DNA of 64,000 nucleotides from Arthrobotrys musiformis (taxonomy: Eukaryota > Ascomycota > Orbiliomycetes > Orbiliales > Orbiliaceae), in contig JAVHJL010000001.1 in NCBI GenBank assembly GCA_036971715.1, forward strand, positions 5,022,001 to 5,086,000, given 5' to 3'. Below, one piece after another: positions 1 through 10,846 of the stretch. Every line of letters starts with the position of its first letter. Position 1 is the stretch's first letter. The notes under the pieces were generated by a model. It ran no database searches, was not told where the DNA came from, and saw only the letters and a program-made list of their open reading frames with translations. Made by a program: the position numbers and the translations under genes.

Positions 1-1355
1 ACCCTCTAGAGGCCGTAAATTGCAACTCTCTTATAGAGGTAGAAACATCATTAGATACGTATCTGTACCCTGGTCTCGTTCCCAGCCTCGCCCAGGGTGG
101 TCCACTGTACCCCAATTCCTTGGGGTCAGTCAGAAAAGAGCCACAACACTCGAAGTCTTCATATACGACAAAGTGTATGTGTGAGTTCCTCCTAAAATAA
201 GCTTTCACATCCGGTATTGGGATGTCTGCCTCATAGTGGAGACTTTTTCGAAGTTCGCTCATAGCCCGAGGTTTGTCGAGCCAGATTTCCACGCTCCCGC
301 CGCAACATATACGATATAGCGTTTGTTTCTCGAGTGAATCGGTTCTCTGAAGCTTTGTGACCTGGCTCTCAAGTTGTTTTATTTTTTCTCGAAGACTTTC
401 GACATTTTCCATATGCATGCTAGCCGACCCATTGGGTATTGTCAACTGCGGGCTCAGTTCACTAGGGCTGCATGTGCACACCAAATCGGAGCAACAATTA
501 GCTACCTTAGAAATTGAGGTGATATTGCCATTGGAAATTATCGAGGCTCGCTGATAGGATGAAGATGGTTTTGTCGAAACACTCTCCTGCAATGATTGAG
601 GTCCACGTTCTGGGGTTGAACGCTGGGGGAAAGCCGAAGGCAACTCATTTTCTGTAGCTTTTGGGTTTTGCGGAGTCCTAGGCCTAGGTCTGGTCTCGAG
701 GCTAGTCCCGGGCGTGTTGACAACGCTAGGTATCCCTCTCGATCTCGACTGTTTCCTGAAGGCTTCTATCCTCGAACTTTTATCGTATCGGTGTTCATAT
801 AAATGAAATTAGCCAACCGCATTGATTGTGTTAACTTCTACTATAGAATTCGTCTACTAGAAGACCAACCGGTATGGTCATTCAATCGATGTCGACCGCA
901 TAACTGTGGGATGCTTACCTCGGAACAACATCTTGAACTTCGGAATCATAGTCCTCTATCGGGATGGTTTCGTCTGACGTGGCCCACGTCATATGATCAC
1001 GTCTAAAAGCCTTCGGCGAGGGTGGAATCTTTATATCTGGCATGTCTCGTATATGTATACCAGAATTAGCTGAAGTATCTGACTGTGAGATCTTCGCTCC
1101 TTGGCTTTGCCGTGAGGCCACTGCCTCGAGCAAGCTTTCAATAACTAGATTCTTGTTCGTATTGTCTCCGGAAATTGTCGCTGGGATTGGAGATCCCATA
1201 TAGTTGTCTTGAGGGCCGGAATTCGCTAGAGTCAAGTCCTTGGCTCTGAACCGGGGCATGAAGGGTTCTTCGACTGGGGAATCGAAAACTCGCGCGCCAG
1301 GGCGCCCGTATTCTGACTCTGAATCACTACCGCGGCCATCTAGCGGCAAACCCAT
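1..1355 (-). CDS. Coiled-coil hypothetical protein, 3' end cut by window edge
   Basis: Two exons are visible: 1355-919 and 776 to beyond position 1. The intron 918-777 has a GTAAGC donor and an AAAG acceptor, and the phase (2+1) closes. The N-terminal ~145 residues are polar and look disordered. Exon 2 starts with another low-complexity Ser/Pro/Arg-rich stretch, then a short coiled coil (about 420-370 on the plus strand, heptads with Leu and Lys/Glu). A compact, better-ordered region follows, with motifs CCGGSVEIWLDKP and FVVYEDFECCGS, ending in GPPWARLGTRP near the window edge. That last motif is encoded by a 33-bp sequence that recurs elsewhere in this window. I do not recognise the family and no stop codon is visible, so the C-terminus is missing. 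The reading frame stays open over all of exon 2, which supports a real gene. Confidence 0.7.
71..103 (-). repeat. 33-bp dispersed repeat, copy 1 (inside coding exon)
   Basis: Minus-strand copy encoding part of GPPWARLGTRP in the partial gene at the window start. It differs from the other full copies by a single C/T change. Confidence 0.8.
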
Positions 1356-2465
1356 TATAGGTAAGTTATAATGAATCGGTCTAAACTAAGATGAGAGACC
1401 CATCACCGAACTCAGCAGACTCACAAGTTACCCTAGTCTGGGTGTTAATCGGCATTGTGTGCGCGTACGGATAAGACACGTTGCCGTGGTGCGCCTGCGC
1501 CCTCTTTGTATTCCTATTGAGAAAGTAGTCACGACTATGCATTAGCTATTGAAGCTCGGCGCAAAATTCAACAGTCCTGCGACAATAAATATTTCACACT
1601 GTGGGCTCGACCGCCCCCTCTCCCAACGTATATCCGCCCATGGTCAATTGATCTAATATCCAATGAAACTCCCTGTGCAAATTTGTGGCGTCTGGGTACG
1701 ATACCAATGGAACTAGTTTAAGTGAGGCCAAGTGTCGAGATTATCGCTCCTCCGGATCGATATAGTCCAGGGATTTGCGTGAGATAAACTTTGGGGGACT
1801 ATACAAGGGCTTCGAGCGTTTGTGGTAATCCTTGTACGGTTGTGCGGCTCTGAAGTTGGCGTCGATAGGTATTGTCTATTCTTTGAATGCCCCAGCGCTA
1901 GTTGAGGGTCTCGTGACAGGATCTTAAAACCCCAACGGCTAAAAAGTCCCACACAAACCTTGCAGCAAAGCTGATCAATCGCACAGTCTATTGGGGATAC
2001 TCCGCCTAATAGCTAATACCTGTCGGTCAGATCGCCATGCAATAGGCAATTGTGTTGTCTAGTTTGCGAGACCAATGCTGCGCATGCACAGTCAGGCCAA
2101 GCGCTGCTATGTTCAGGGGATGCATATCGATATGATATAATGTGATTTGAAGCTGATATGGATCCATGGAGTGGATTTCAGGATCTAAGCCTACAGGCAT
2201 ATGAGAATACATCTATCGTCTGACCAACTTGATAGTATGCCTACTTTATAATAGCGTTGCGTTCACGCACATGCGCATGATCATGGACGCCCAGACGTCG
2301 GCAGACCGAGCCCGCGGAATTTACTTTTACAAATTTAGATATCATCCCTCCTTTATAAATTTATATCAACTAATTCGATATATCGATCGAATTCATACTT
2401 CATAAAGAAACTATCGAGGACTCGGCCTCGCGCGAGACCTCATAATTGCGGTTGCTCCTTTGTAG
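1356..2465. other. Intergenic, no gene seen
   Basis: About 1.1 kb between the divergent partial gene and the DUF7708 gene. It holds only short, compositionally poor open frames. It must contain both promoters. An AT-rich patch at 2340-2400 lies about 100 bp upstream of the plus-strand start. Confidence 0.6.
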
Positions 2466-4464
2466 ATGTCGACCTATCAGCCGCATACGTGTGCAGGTGC
2501 GGGGTCGACGTCGACCTTCTCGCTATGGTACCAGAAGGATCCAAGAGAGGCAGCGTTTTACAACAACAACAATACTACTTTCGAGTAAGTTCAACGACCT
2601 ACTTTGTAAATATGCCGGCCCTATTTGAAACCGATTTAAATTGGCCGAAGATTTAGTCTGCCGTCTGCCCTGCAAATCTATGTCATCTCATAGACTAGAC
2701 GCAATCAGATCTACTGGCAACTCGCAATATTTGACACCCGGGTACCCGTGCACCCTAGAAAGTGTACAGTTGATGGTCGATATATCATCGAGCCTCTTAG
2801 CTATAATATATTACAGACTACAGGGAATATATGCGCTAAACACTCTTGGCCCTCACATAGTCCGGCGAAAGAAGCCTACGATGAAGCAGTCCGATCTGTT
2901 GCAGCGCATTGTAGTAGCACCGACGAAAAGATTCTCCTCAATAGCCACAGTACATTATCGGATGTCATTAGTACCGTCAAATCGCTCAAAGCCGCCTATG
3001 AATCTAAAACCCAAAAGTCCGAAAAGCTAAAGCAGTATTTACGAAAACTTTCCTCGCGTGTTACCTACTATGGGGCGGTTTTGGATGTCCTAGTTCAGCA
3101 TCACCCAGAGTATGTGTCATTGGCCTGGGGGTCTATGAAGTTTCTCTTCCAAGTTGGTCCTCCGAATACATATGACGGCACCACTACGACTCTTTATCCT
3201 AACATGAATTAATACAGGGAATTATGAACCATGAAGAACTCGTCGTACAGTTAGCCAAGGGCATAACGAAAATTGCTGATGCTCTACCGCGTACCAATCT
3301 TCGGCTTATACTTTACCCAACGGCGCAGATGCGATACTCGATCCAGACATTATATGCCCATATAATAAAATTCCTTATGAGAGGGGTCGAATGGTACCAA
3401 CAGCCGAGCTGGAAACGTGCCGTGTCGTCAATAACACAACCTTTTGCACTGCGATTCAAGGATATTCTTGAGGACATATCAGATCAATCACGCGAAATAG
3501 ATCAACTTGCGCAGGCGGCGTCCCAAGCCGAGATAAGGGATATGCATAACATGGTAGCCAGCATAAAAGGTCTCCTTATCGGTGGGTCTAAGCATATAAT
3601 CTCATGGCTCCGTTTATATTTAAATTATTGATAAGATATCTAACGCAACGTATACGACCAGAGGAGATATCACCTGGGATAAGAGATTTACAAATTTCTG
3701 CCGCTCTGGACTTCGTTAGCAAAACTAGACACATTGAACCCGAGGCTAGTTTGCGCTATTGTAGGTATCTAAGCAATCGACGCAGCGAACCAAATCGTTA
3801 CGTCGTCGATGTGCAGTTGCTATCTACTCTCGGACTATGGATATCAGGGAACAATAGCTCGACATTAGTCATCAAAGGCACCAGCTTAAGGCTCCCAGCG
3901 CAATGCCGAGACTTCGGCGCCGACTTGATCAATTGCGCTAAAGGTCCTACAGTTCCTCTGATATGGGCTCTAGAAGTAGCGCATGGGGACGATAGAGAAC
4001 GAATTTCATCCGCCGTTGATCTTGTTAAGTATTTGGTGTTCCAGATACTCAAGCTCAATTCCAATACAATACCTCGAAATATCAACGCTACGATATTTAG
4101 GACTGCGAGCACCGAAACCGAGTGGTTTAACTTACTCACGGCTATAATATCAACTCTCCCACGTTTGATAATTGTGGTGGATGCAACTCTAATCGGGGAG
4201 CGTTTTCCGGACGATATCTCATGGATCGATGCATTTTCCAAGGTATTTCAGGATTTGAGAATGAGGGATGTGCCGACGATTGTCAAAGTTGTCCTTTTGA
4301 ACTTTGATACTACGGAGGCTTGCCCTTCTGGGTTTACGACACTTAAATTACGGGCTGCTAAGGGAAGAGGTCGGACATGGAATGGCAATTCGAGGGGACC
4401 CGCGGCCCTAAACAAGAGAAAGGCGCAGCGGAGCCTTCGTAATACAATTAGGGGAACTAGTTAG
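2466..4464 (+). CDS. DUF7708-type NLR-associated fungal protein
   Basis: Exons: 2466-2584, 2861-3152, 3218-3581 and 3662-4464, giving 525 residues; all phases close. Residues ~75-245 match the helical DUF7708 module found at the N-terminus of many fungal NACHT/ankyrin proteins, e.g. VTYYGAVLDVLVQHHPEYVS, AWGSMKFLFQ and NHEELVVQLAKGITKIADAL. After RYCRYLSNRR comes a P-loop-like domain: a strand LVIKGTS sits where a Walker A should be, but no GxxxxGK[ST] is present, while LIIVVDATL resembles a Walker B strand. ATP binding therefore looks lost. The protein ends with a basic tail and no repeat domain, so it is short for an NLR. Exons 2-4 are well supported. The first exon and the 276-bp intron 1 are inferred from a good ATG, a GTAAGT donor and a GCTAAAC branch-like site. 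A role in NLR-type recognition or heterokaryon incompatibility is inference only. Confidence 0.72.
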
Positions 4465-4615
4465 ATTTTCGGAGCTAGGATACCAGTCGACTCGCTACGC
4501 AAAAATCCGGTCAGCCATATTATTATTTGTATATACATATGCACATGTTCTCCAGTCATTTCGTTGAGGCACCCATATGATCTAGTTGTATTCTAGGGAT
4601 AAGCCGTTCAATGAA

Positions 4616-6514
4616 CTAGCTCTCCTCATAATTGGGATGCCTATCTCTTACAAACCCTACCAAATCAAAGAAACTCTTCTTATAATACCTCTCCTGTGTC
4701 TCCCTATCCACAACCTGCAACCCAAACCTTGCATCATAATCTCCAAACTCCCAATTATCAGCAAAACTCCACGCCAAAGCACCCATAACATTAACCCCAT
4801 CCTCCCAAATAGCTTTCAGCACTTCCGTCATAAACGATAGGTAATAATTACTCCTAGGCGAATCATACAACATATCCTCTCTCACCTCTTTATCCGCTTC
4901 ACCGAACACTGGGAATCCGAATTCAGTGATGAAGACGGGTTTGCGAAAGGTATTCCAGAGGTAGTTTAGATATGTACGTAGATACTCGGGGGTAGTGTAT
5001 ACACGGCTGTAGCTTCTGTAACCGAAATTCCAGCCGAAGATGTTTGTGCTTTGGAGTTTGACGCAAAAGGGGAAGTATTCTGACGAGGAGTTTTTGGCGC
5101 AAGATTCGATGCCACCGGGGGGTGGGCTGGCCACTGAGGCCGTATAAGGTTGGATGGATAAGAAGTCGCAGGTCCCTTTGAGGTATGCTAGGTCCTTGGG
5201 GGTTAGGGGTACGTAATCTGTGATAGCCATCTTGAAGGATTCGGGGTAGTCAATGCCGAGAACCAAGGGGTTCCAGAAAGTATCGAGGTGGAAGCTGTTG
5301 ATATGATGTGCAGCCGCAATATGGGTTTGGTTCTGAGGATTGAGAGGAACGCTAAAAGGGTCGTGAAGCCTAATACCAATTTTCCCAGTTCCTTTAATCA
5401 CCTCCTTGTAGAAATGTACCACCCTTGCGTGAGATTTAATGACGTTATTGACACTAGCCCCGGTATCGCAAAAGAGCATTGGTTCGTTAAACGTGAACCA
5501 GATCGGAACTCGATCGGAGAAGTGGGTGAGTAGAATCTTTCCATAATGTACGAATGAGTCTTCGAACAAAGGGTTCCCATATGCCCCGCTGCCTACACCC
5601 ATAACTCCATTCCTCCATTGACGGGATGTGATGTTCGTACCGTAAAACTGCAGTGGGGTGTCGAAGTGGATCATCGTAACTGTTGGCGTCATACCTTTCG
5701 ACAAGACGAAGTCGATGAGATCATTATAATGGTTGATAGCAGCGCTGTTTACGGGGGTTCCCGGGAAAGCGAAGGGAAGTATACGAGACCAAGGAATAGT
5801 GAAGCTGTAGTATTTCACACCCAGAGATGCCAGGCGCTCTATATCCTGTTTATACAGGTAATAGTTCTCATTGGTAACATAATTGTTCGGTTCGCCAGGC
5901 TCAGACCAGACATCCATTTGGTTTGGACCTTTTCCCTCCCGCGCAATTGCACCCTCGATTTGACATGCGGACCCAGCAACGCCGAATATGAAGTCTTTAG
6001 GAAATTTGTAACAGTCCGTGGGCCCGAAATAATCTTTCGGTGGAAGAACCAACTCCGAAGAAGGTATTGGCGTCGGCGTAACAGTAGTACTGTAGATACC
6101 CGTTGTCGTATAATTAGCTGGAGCGGCCCATTCCCAAAGGGATGACCAAGCAGCCTGGCCGTATGGATCAGCCGTATCGGTTGCAGCGGTATCATTGGGA
6201 TTCCAATTTCCCCAGGTTGTCGTTTGCAACGGGGGAATTAGAGTCTTTAACTTTCGATAGGGGCGTGCGTATGTCTTGGTAGTCCTTGGCGGCGGAATTG
6301 AGGTCGCATATCTATATGTCTCGGTCTGCGTAAAGGAGAATTGAGAAAATCTGTAGGTGGGCGTTGCAGGGGCCTTGTCGTAACTAGCAGAGCAGTGTGG
6401 TCGTGGAGATATTCCTGTGGTGAAGACATAGACCTGTTGGGCAGAGCAGATATGAATTATCGATAGCTCTAGCAAAAGAGCTATGGTCGAAAGATGTTGT
6501 GAAATTCGAGCCAT
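4616..6514 (-). CDS. Secreted glycoside hydrolase family 1 beta-glucosidase
   Basis: Single-exon gene of 632 residues. Residues 1-25 form a signal peptide. Residues ~26-165 are a Thr/Pro/Tyr-rich extension not normal for the family, and the GH1 barrel starts at FPKDFIFGVAGSACQIEGA (171-189). The acid/base Glu lies in WFTFNEP (E344) and the nucleophile Glu in FITEFGFP (E531), which replaces the usual TENG form. The C-terminal WSFADNWEF is typical of aglycone-site residues in GH1. It should hydrolyse beta-glucosides outside the cell. The usual family length is 450-550, and the excess comes from the N-terminal extension. It is convergent with the DUF7708 gene (150 bp between stops), with no sign of co-regulation. 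The family is certain; the exact substrate is not. Confidence 0.93.
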   Translation of the reverse strand: MARISQHLSTIALLLELSIIHICSAQQVYVFTTGISPRPHCSASYDKAPATPTYRFSQFSFTQTETYRYATSIPPPRTTKTYARPYRKLKTLIPPLQTTTWGNWNPNDTAATDTADPYGQAAWSSLWEWAAPANYTTTGIYSTTVTPTPIPSSELVLPPKDYFGPTDCYKFPKDFIFGVAGSACQIEGAIAREGKGPNQMDVWSEPGEPNNYVTNENYYLYKQDIERLASLGVKYYSFTIPWSRILPFAFPGTPVNSAAINHYNDLIDFVLSKGMTPTVTMIHFDTPLQFYGTNITSRQWRNGVMGVGSGAYGNPLFEDSFVHYGKILLTHFSDRVPIWFTFNEPMLFCDTGASVNNVIKSHARVVHFYKEVIKGTGKIGIRLHDPFSVPLNPQNQTHIAAAHHINSFHLDTFWNPLVLGIDYPESFKMAITDYVPLTPKDLAYLKGTCDFLSIQPYTASVASPPPGGIESCAKNSSSEYFPFCVKLQSTNIFGWNFGYRSYSRVYTTPEYLRTYLNYLWNTFRKPVFITEFGFPVFGEADKEVREDMLYDSPRSNYYLSFMTEVLKAIWEDGVNVMGALAWSFADNWEFGDYDARFGLQVVDRETQERYYKKSFFDLVGFVRDRHPNYEES

Positions 6515-7721
6515 GGTAGAGGATAAACACGACCGAGCCTAGTAGCACCTCGAATGTCGTCCTTTTGCAAGTGCTCCTCCTTTAGCTATACTGAACCAAT
6601 TTGGTTTCGGTGGCCTACCACGATAATATATAGAACTAAAGAACCCCGGCAATCCTCAGGATGTATAGCTCTGTTTGGACCACCCTGGGTGAGGCTGGGA
6701 ACGAGACCAGCTCTGTTCCAATTTTCCAGCGTTTTATCCAGTTATAACCATGGCAAAAACCTCAATACCTCGGTTCGAGATCTGGCATGGATAGGGATAG
6801 CTATATGCAAAGTTCAATTCTGCTCCAAAATGCAATTCATAACGAAATCTTAAATGTTTTAGCACGGCTACGGAAACATTTAAGACGAATGATTTCAGCA
6901 GGAATCGATCCCAAACGACGGGCCAATGTTTCTCGCCGAGCCTGGGCGTCTGTCCTAGCGTTCCGACTACCGAATTCGCGAATCCGACAACCAACGAAGC
7001 ACTCAATCAGTGCTAGGTTTCCTGAGAATAGCGAAAGCCTAACCTCATACGATATGTTGTTCTAGTGGGTAAAGACCATTGTTTTCCTAAAGTTTGAATT
7101 TGCGCGCGACCTGCCTGTGGAATCACCGCCTTCCTATCGACTTGTACTTACCGTGTTGGGAATAAATTCAGAATTCAAGATCTTAAGGCCCGGCAGGGCA
7201 TATATACGTATATATATCACAGCAAACTATTCCAGTTCGATAGAATTTTCGTGACAACGATCTAGCCTCAACGTATCAGGATCAAGAAGGATGTTATTAT
7301 GAACTATTTATGCGTAGCTCCCACTGCACAGAATGGAGTCTTTTGTTGCATTCTTCGTGTTGTTGCTGTCGTTGAAATAGACTGGTAGCTCATGTAACGG
7401 TGATCGGACTAGCCCAGTCTGTAACCAGGTCTAACCCGAGTCTGGTCCCTGGGTCCCCGCCCCAGCTGCGGCTACCATTGTCAACTTCTTTGCTACGAAT
7501 TAGTACTCTAGTCAATTTGTATGAGCTATATAAGTTTGGGCCCGTAGTAGACACCTTTATAGAACCGAACTATGAATGCATCTCTCCTAACACGAACAAA
7601 GCAAATGACGAACACTATATTAGGCTACTGAAGCTCTATGCTATGCTATGCTGCTATGCTTGCGAACGCCGCTATGAGGCTGAATGGATCTCGCCGTATC
7701 GTACACCCCACCGTCTAAATG
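6515..7721. other. Intergenic with one copy of a 33-bp dispersed repeat
   Basis: Upstream region of the GH1 gene and 3' region of the cytochrome b5 gene. It contains one copy of the dispersed repeat at 6677-6709 and a short AT palindrome near 7199-7216. Open frames here have no recognisable protein character. Confidence 0.55.
6677..6709 (+). repeat. 33-bp dispersed repeat, copy 2
   Basis: Begins GGACCACCCTGGGTGAGG and ends GGAACGAGACCA. It differs from copy 1 (71-103, opposite strand, inside a coding exon) by one base and shares its core exactly with copy 4 (49212-49243). Confidence 0.8.
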
Positions 7722-8927
7722 TTAGTCCATGCCCTCTAAGTCTTCCCCGCCAGATACAGTACTATCTACTATAACATCCTTCTTCAACATCTCATTCTCA
7801 CTGACCAAAATCCCAACTTCACACCCTCTCAGCATATTATCCCAATTAACCCACGAGTGTGTCAAATTGAAAAGTTTTGTCCCATCCTTCCCGGCAACTC
7901 TTAATAGTTCCTTCTCGCCGCCTGGGTGGTATGGCATATATGGTGTCATATCATAGACTTTGCCTTCAAGTACTGTCCAATACGTCTTCGTTTCGTTCTT
8001 GCGCGCACCATGGGTTGCTAGTTCAGAAGGTGGGATACGACGGAGTGGGACGAATGGAAGTTTCTTTTGGTGGTTTGCCCAGTCTAGTGGTGAGTGGCCG
8101 GGTGTGAGTATTACTTTTTGGCGTGGCTTTGCTGGGGGCTGGGTGTGTGTGGGTGGAAGCTGGAGAGATGATGTTTTAGGGACACCTAGGGAAGAAGAAG
8201 CGGACGGTGGGACTGCAAGGGAGGATGCTGATGGCGGTACACCTAATGACGAAGATGAAGCCACACCAGGTCGAGCATATTGAGCGTTTCTAGCGCTGGC
8301 AGCAGCACTTGCACCGGGAGGTCTTCTCATGGGTATTGGAGGTGGTGGCATAAGGCTCGGCGGAGTTAAGGATGGTGGTCCTGCTGCTAGCTTCGGAACC
8401 GGCAGTGGCGGTGGGCCCATGCTTCCGGGCACTATCAGTGACGGCGCCTGCGGTATCGACACCGGTTTACTGGCTCTTTGGGCTGAGTTTAGCGCTGGGA
8501 ACATCGGTACCCCGAGGTCTTCGTCCGAGTCGTCGTCCTCTGGGACCTCTCTCGCTTTACCCTTCTTCGACCCTATCTCCACCGGAACATCTGGTATTGA
8601 CAGCTCTATTTTCACCGGAGCGGTCGGTGTGGTCGGATCTTCCTCCTCATCGTCATCCTCCACGACTACCGTATCGATTTTTTCGCTCCTGCTCGGTAGG
8701 CCAGCTTTATACTTTCTTTCGGCGGTTCCATTCACACTTCCATTAAGCTTCCCCAGGTTTATCGACTCCTTTGTATCGGATCCATCTGTGATAGTCTTCT
8801 GAGGCCCAGCAGCCCCCCAAAACGCAAACGAACCGGTAAGCCGTGTGAGGATTTCATGAGGCCGCAGACCCTCTTTGTAGAAATACGCGCCGACCGCGAT
8901 GACCAGCGCCGCGATACCGATAAACAT
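7722..8927 (-). CDS. Membrane-anchored cytochrome b5-domain protein (Irc21-like)
   Basis: Single exon, 401 residues. Residues 1-17 form one N-terminal membrane helix (FIGIAALVIAVGAYFY). A long acidic then Pro/Ser/Ala-rich linker follows (~45-270), including repeated PPSASS units. The C-terminal cytochrome b5 fold spans ~285-380. The two haem-ligand histidines are visible in YHPGG (H334) and LTHSWV (H357). The arrangement resembles yeast Irc21 and the b5 part of cytochrome b5 reductase 4-like proteins. No reductase domain is present, so it would need a partner reductase. It probably transfers electrons at the ER membrane, with the b5 domain cytosolic; this placement is inferred from the anchor. 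The linker is much longer than in yeast Irc21. Confidence 0.88.
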   Translation of the reverse strand: MFIGIAALVIAVGAYFYKEGLRPHEILTRLTGSFAFWGAAGPQKTITDGSDTKESINLGKLNGSVNGTAERKYKAGLPSRSEKIDTVVVEDDDEEEDPTTPTAPVKIELSIPDVPVEIGSKKGKAREVPEDDDSDEDLGVPMFPALNSAQRASKPVSIPQAPSLIVPGSMGPPPLPVPKLAAGPPSLTPPSLMPPPPIPMRRPPGASAAASARNAQYARPGVASSSSLGVPPSASSLAVPPSASSSLGVPKTSSLQLPPTHTQPPAKPRQKVILTPGHSPLDWANHQKKLPFVPLRRIPPSELATHGARKNETKTYWTVLEGKVYDMTPYMPYHPGGEKELLRVAGKDGTKLFNLTHSWVNWDNMLRGCEVGILVSENEMLKKDVIVDSTVSGGEDLEGMD

Positions 8928-9611
8928 TTCAGCGAGTGAAAATTTGGATGATTAGGAGCTTGAATTTTGGGTTGGTATTGTAAGGGTATCGTTAAGGGAA
9001 GTTCGTCGACATCTTGGGGCCTCTGGTATGGGGGGTGTGAGAAGGTCTGGTGAGTGAAGAACAGGGGATGGAAATCTAGAACGGCTTGCTGACTATTGTT
9101 CAATGCGGCGTTGGCCTTTGGTTCTTGTCTAGTGGCAACGCACAATTTCCAACAGCCATAAATCACTTTTTGGGTGTTCATGCATCCACGCCCGCGCCCG
9201 TGATGTTTTTTGAGTCGTATTATTCGAATATTCACCTTATCTCAGATCATATGGGCGTTTCTAATTAAAGGTTGGATACACTGCCGCTAAATCCCATTGT
9301 ACTAGTGGAGGTACACTGCTGTTGAGAAAAATATTTTTCAATTTGGCGATATCGATCACATGTTTCTTCTAGGTTTCGAGGCGAGCGCTATAACATGAAT
9401 CCAAGCTCCCTAAAGTAAACAAGTTCGCGGGGTGTAATTCTACATGAAGGCCCCAGAATATATATTGGGCACGATGGATAACGCTGCGCTCTGGTGCGAG
9501 AAACATAATCTATCCCCCACTTCAACTCCAATTCCAAAGCTCAAATTTCCATCAAAATTCAAAGTCCGACACAATTTAACTAAACGATTTAATACTGCAT
9601 TCATCCATTAC
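8928..9611. other. Intergenic
   Basis: Separates the cytochrome b5 gene start from the 3' end of the next minus-strand gene. No supported coding region seen. Confidence 0.55.
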
Positions 9612-10055
9612 TTATTCCCACGCTTCATGTAAAAGATCTCTACAATCCTCTGGCATATCCCCAAAAGCCATGTTGTCGAGCCGTTCCCGCAAGCATGGGT
9701 CCGAAAGGGAAGCGATTAGGAGTTGCATCATCATACACTCCTCTTCGCGGGTCATTTCGACGGCCCCCGGCTTGATTTCCAGATCCACAGCAAGATTTTC
9801 AAATTGGCGCTGGGCGGCTCGTATCGCACCGATAATTGAACGTTGGTGAGGATAGGGCACCTCGGAACGTAACTCACCCTGGCGCACCCATAGATCTCTG
9901 AGCTTCGACTTGTGCTCGGCTATCCTGAACACGTAATAGGTTATGGCTCGGACGTCCTCTGCTGTCGGCGCAGGATTGCGACCGATCAATATGGTATTGA
10001 GGCACATGGCCATGTCGAAAAATCTGAAGCGGTAGGGTTCCGATGAGCAAGGCAT
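9612..10055 (-). CDS. Small hypothetical protein
   Basis: Single open frame of 147 residues starting MPCSSEPYRFRFFDMA. The composition is balanced, and predicted helices with regular hydrophobic spacing (EECMMMQLLIASLSDPCLRE) suggest a soluble helical protein. There is no signal peptide or membrane segment and I recognise no motif. Despite the MPC start it lacks the Lys and the Trp helix of the MPCK family found at 54-64 kb, so I do not group it there. It lies alone between the b5 gene and the Swp1 gene. Confidence 0.6.
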   Translation of the reverse strand: MPCSSEPYRFRFFDMAMCLNTILIGRNPAPTAEDVRAITYYVFRIAEHKSKLRDLWVRQGELRSEVPYPHQRSIIGAIRAAQRQFENLAVDLEIKPGAVEMTREEECMMMQLLIASLSDPCLRERLDNMAFGDMPEDCRDLLHEAWE

Positions 10056-10314
10056 CGTGACGGTTTGTCTTGTGCTTTAGATGGTGGATATTTAGGTATT
10101 TGACTCGAGGCGAGGTAAAGACGACCAGGATCAAGCATGTTTCGTTTGTACGATGTATACTTAATTACCTAGGTGTGAAATTATTTAAATGGCCGGGGCC
10201 CGGGGCCGCAGTATTTATATGTGGAAAAGGCCTCAGTTAGCGGGATGATTGTCGATATACCACTCAGATTTTCGAGCTCGATTTTGATGTGAATAGAAGC
10301 ACGATTGTCTTCAG

Positions 10315-10366
10315 TACTTACTTAAGTAGACATCTTAACGACCCAAGACTACTACTTAGGTAAGTA
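10315..10366. repeat. Inverted repeat / hairpin
   Basis: Arms TACTTACTTAAGTAG (10315-10329) and CTACTTAGGTAAGTA (10352-10366) pair at 14 of 15 positions around a 22-base loop. Confidence 0.6.
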
Positions 10367-10771
10367 TCTACCCAAGTGTGTAAATCTATAAAGTACGTAA
10401 ACATGCTCACATAATTTAGTGCGGGGCAGATCCCTCGCCATGACAGATCGATACGCCCATATGGTCATCCACGTTTGTAACTTAAGGGTAGTATCGCATC
10501 TTATCGCACAACTCGGCCTAGCCAAAGATCATGTCCGCTTAATGCAGTGCCATACTAAGGATACCATTTACACGACATCGCGTATCCCTTCTTCCGAGTA
10601 GATGTATCGATACATGTATGTGAAAGCAGTAAATGTTGGATTTTAGATGATGTGTGTTGCCAAATGCGGCCGTGCGGCAGTGCGGCGTCTGTTGGAGCAG
10701 CCACAAGACACGTAACCCAAATCCACCAAAACCCACAACCAACCCGCCTAACGTCACCGCATCCCGAATGC

Positions 10772-10830
10772 CCTTCTCCATCCCTCCTCATCCTCCTCCT
10801 CATCCTCGCCACTATCACCGTTCTCCTCCC
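10772..10830 (+). promoter_or_regulatory. CT-rich tract upstream of Swp1 gene
   Basis: Repeated CCTCCTCATCCTCCTCCTC-type sequence just 5' of the start at 10847. Pyrimidine tracts of this kind are common in promoters and leaders of constitutively expressed fungal genes. The role here is inferred from position alone. Confidence 0.4.
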
Positions 10831-10846
10831 CGAAATAAAGTCAATC

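Larger units (their letters stand above)
10056..10846. other. Intergenic with hairpin and CT-rich promoter tract
   Basis: Contains a 15-bp imperfect inverted repeat at 10315-10366 and, immediately upstream of the Swp1 start, a pyrimidine-rich tract (about 10772-10830), a common feature of fungal housekeeping promoters. Confidence 0.55.

Noticed and set aside
6554..7065. Short open frames on both strands around 6.6-7.0 kb
   Set aside because: No splice structure, no conserved-looking segments; the only notable sequence is the 33-bp repeat, listed separately.
8329..8802. Plus-strand open frames of 157 and 124 codons, Gly/Ser-rich
   Set aside because: They lie antisense to the cytochrome b5 gene and only mirror its Pro/Ser/acidic linker; no gene features of their own.
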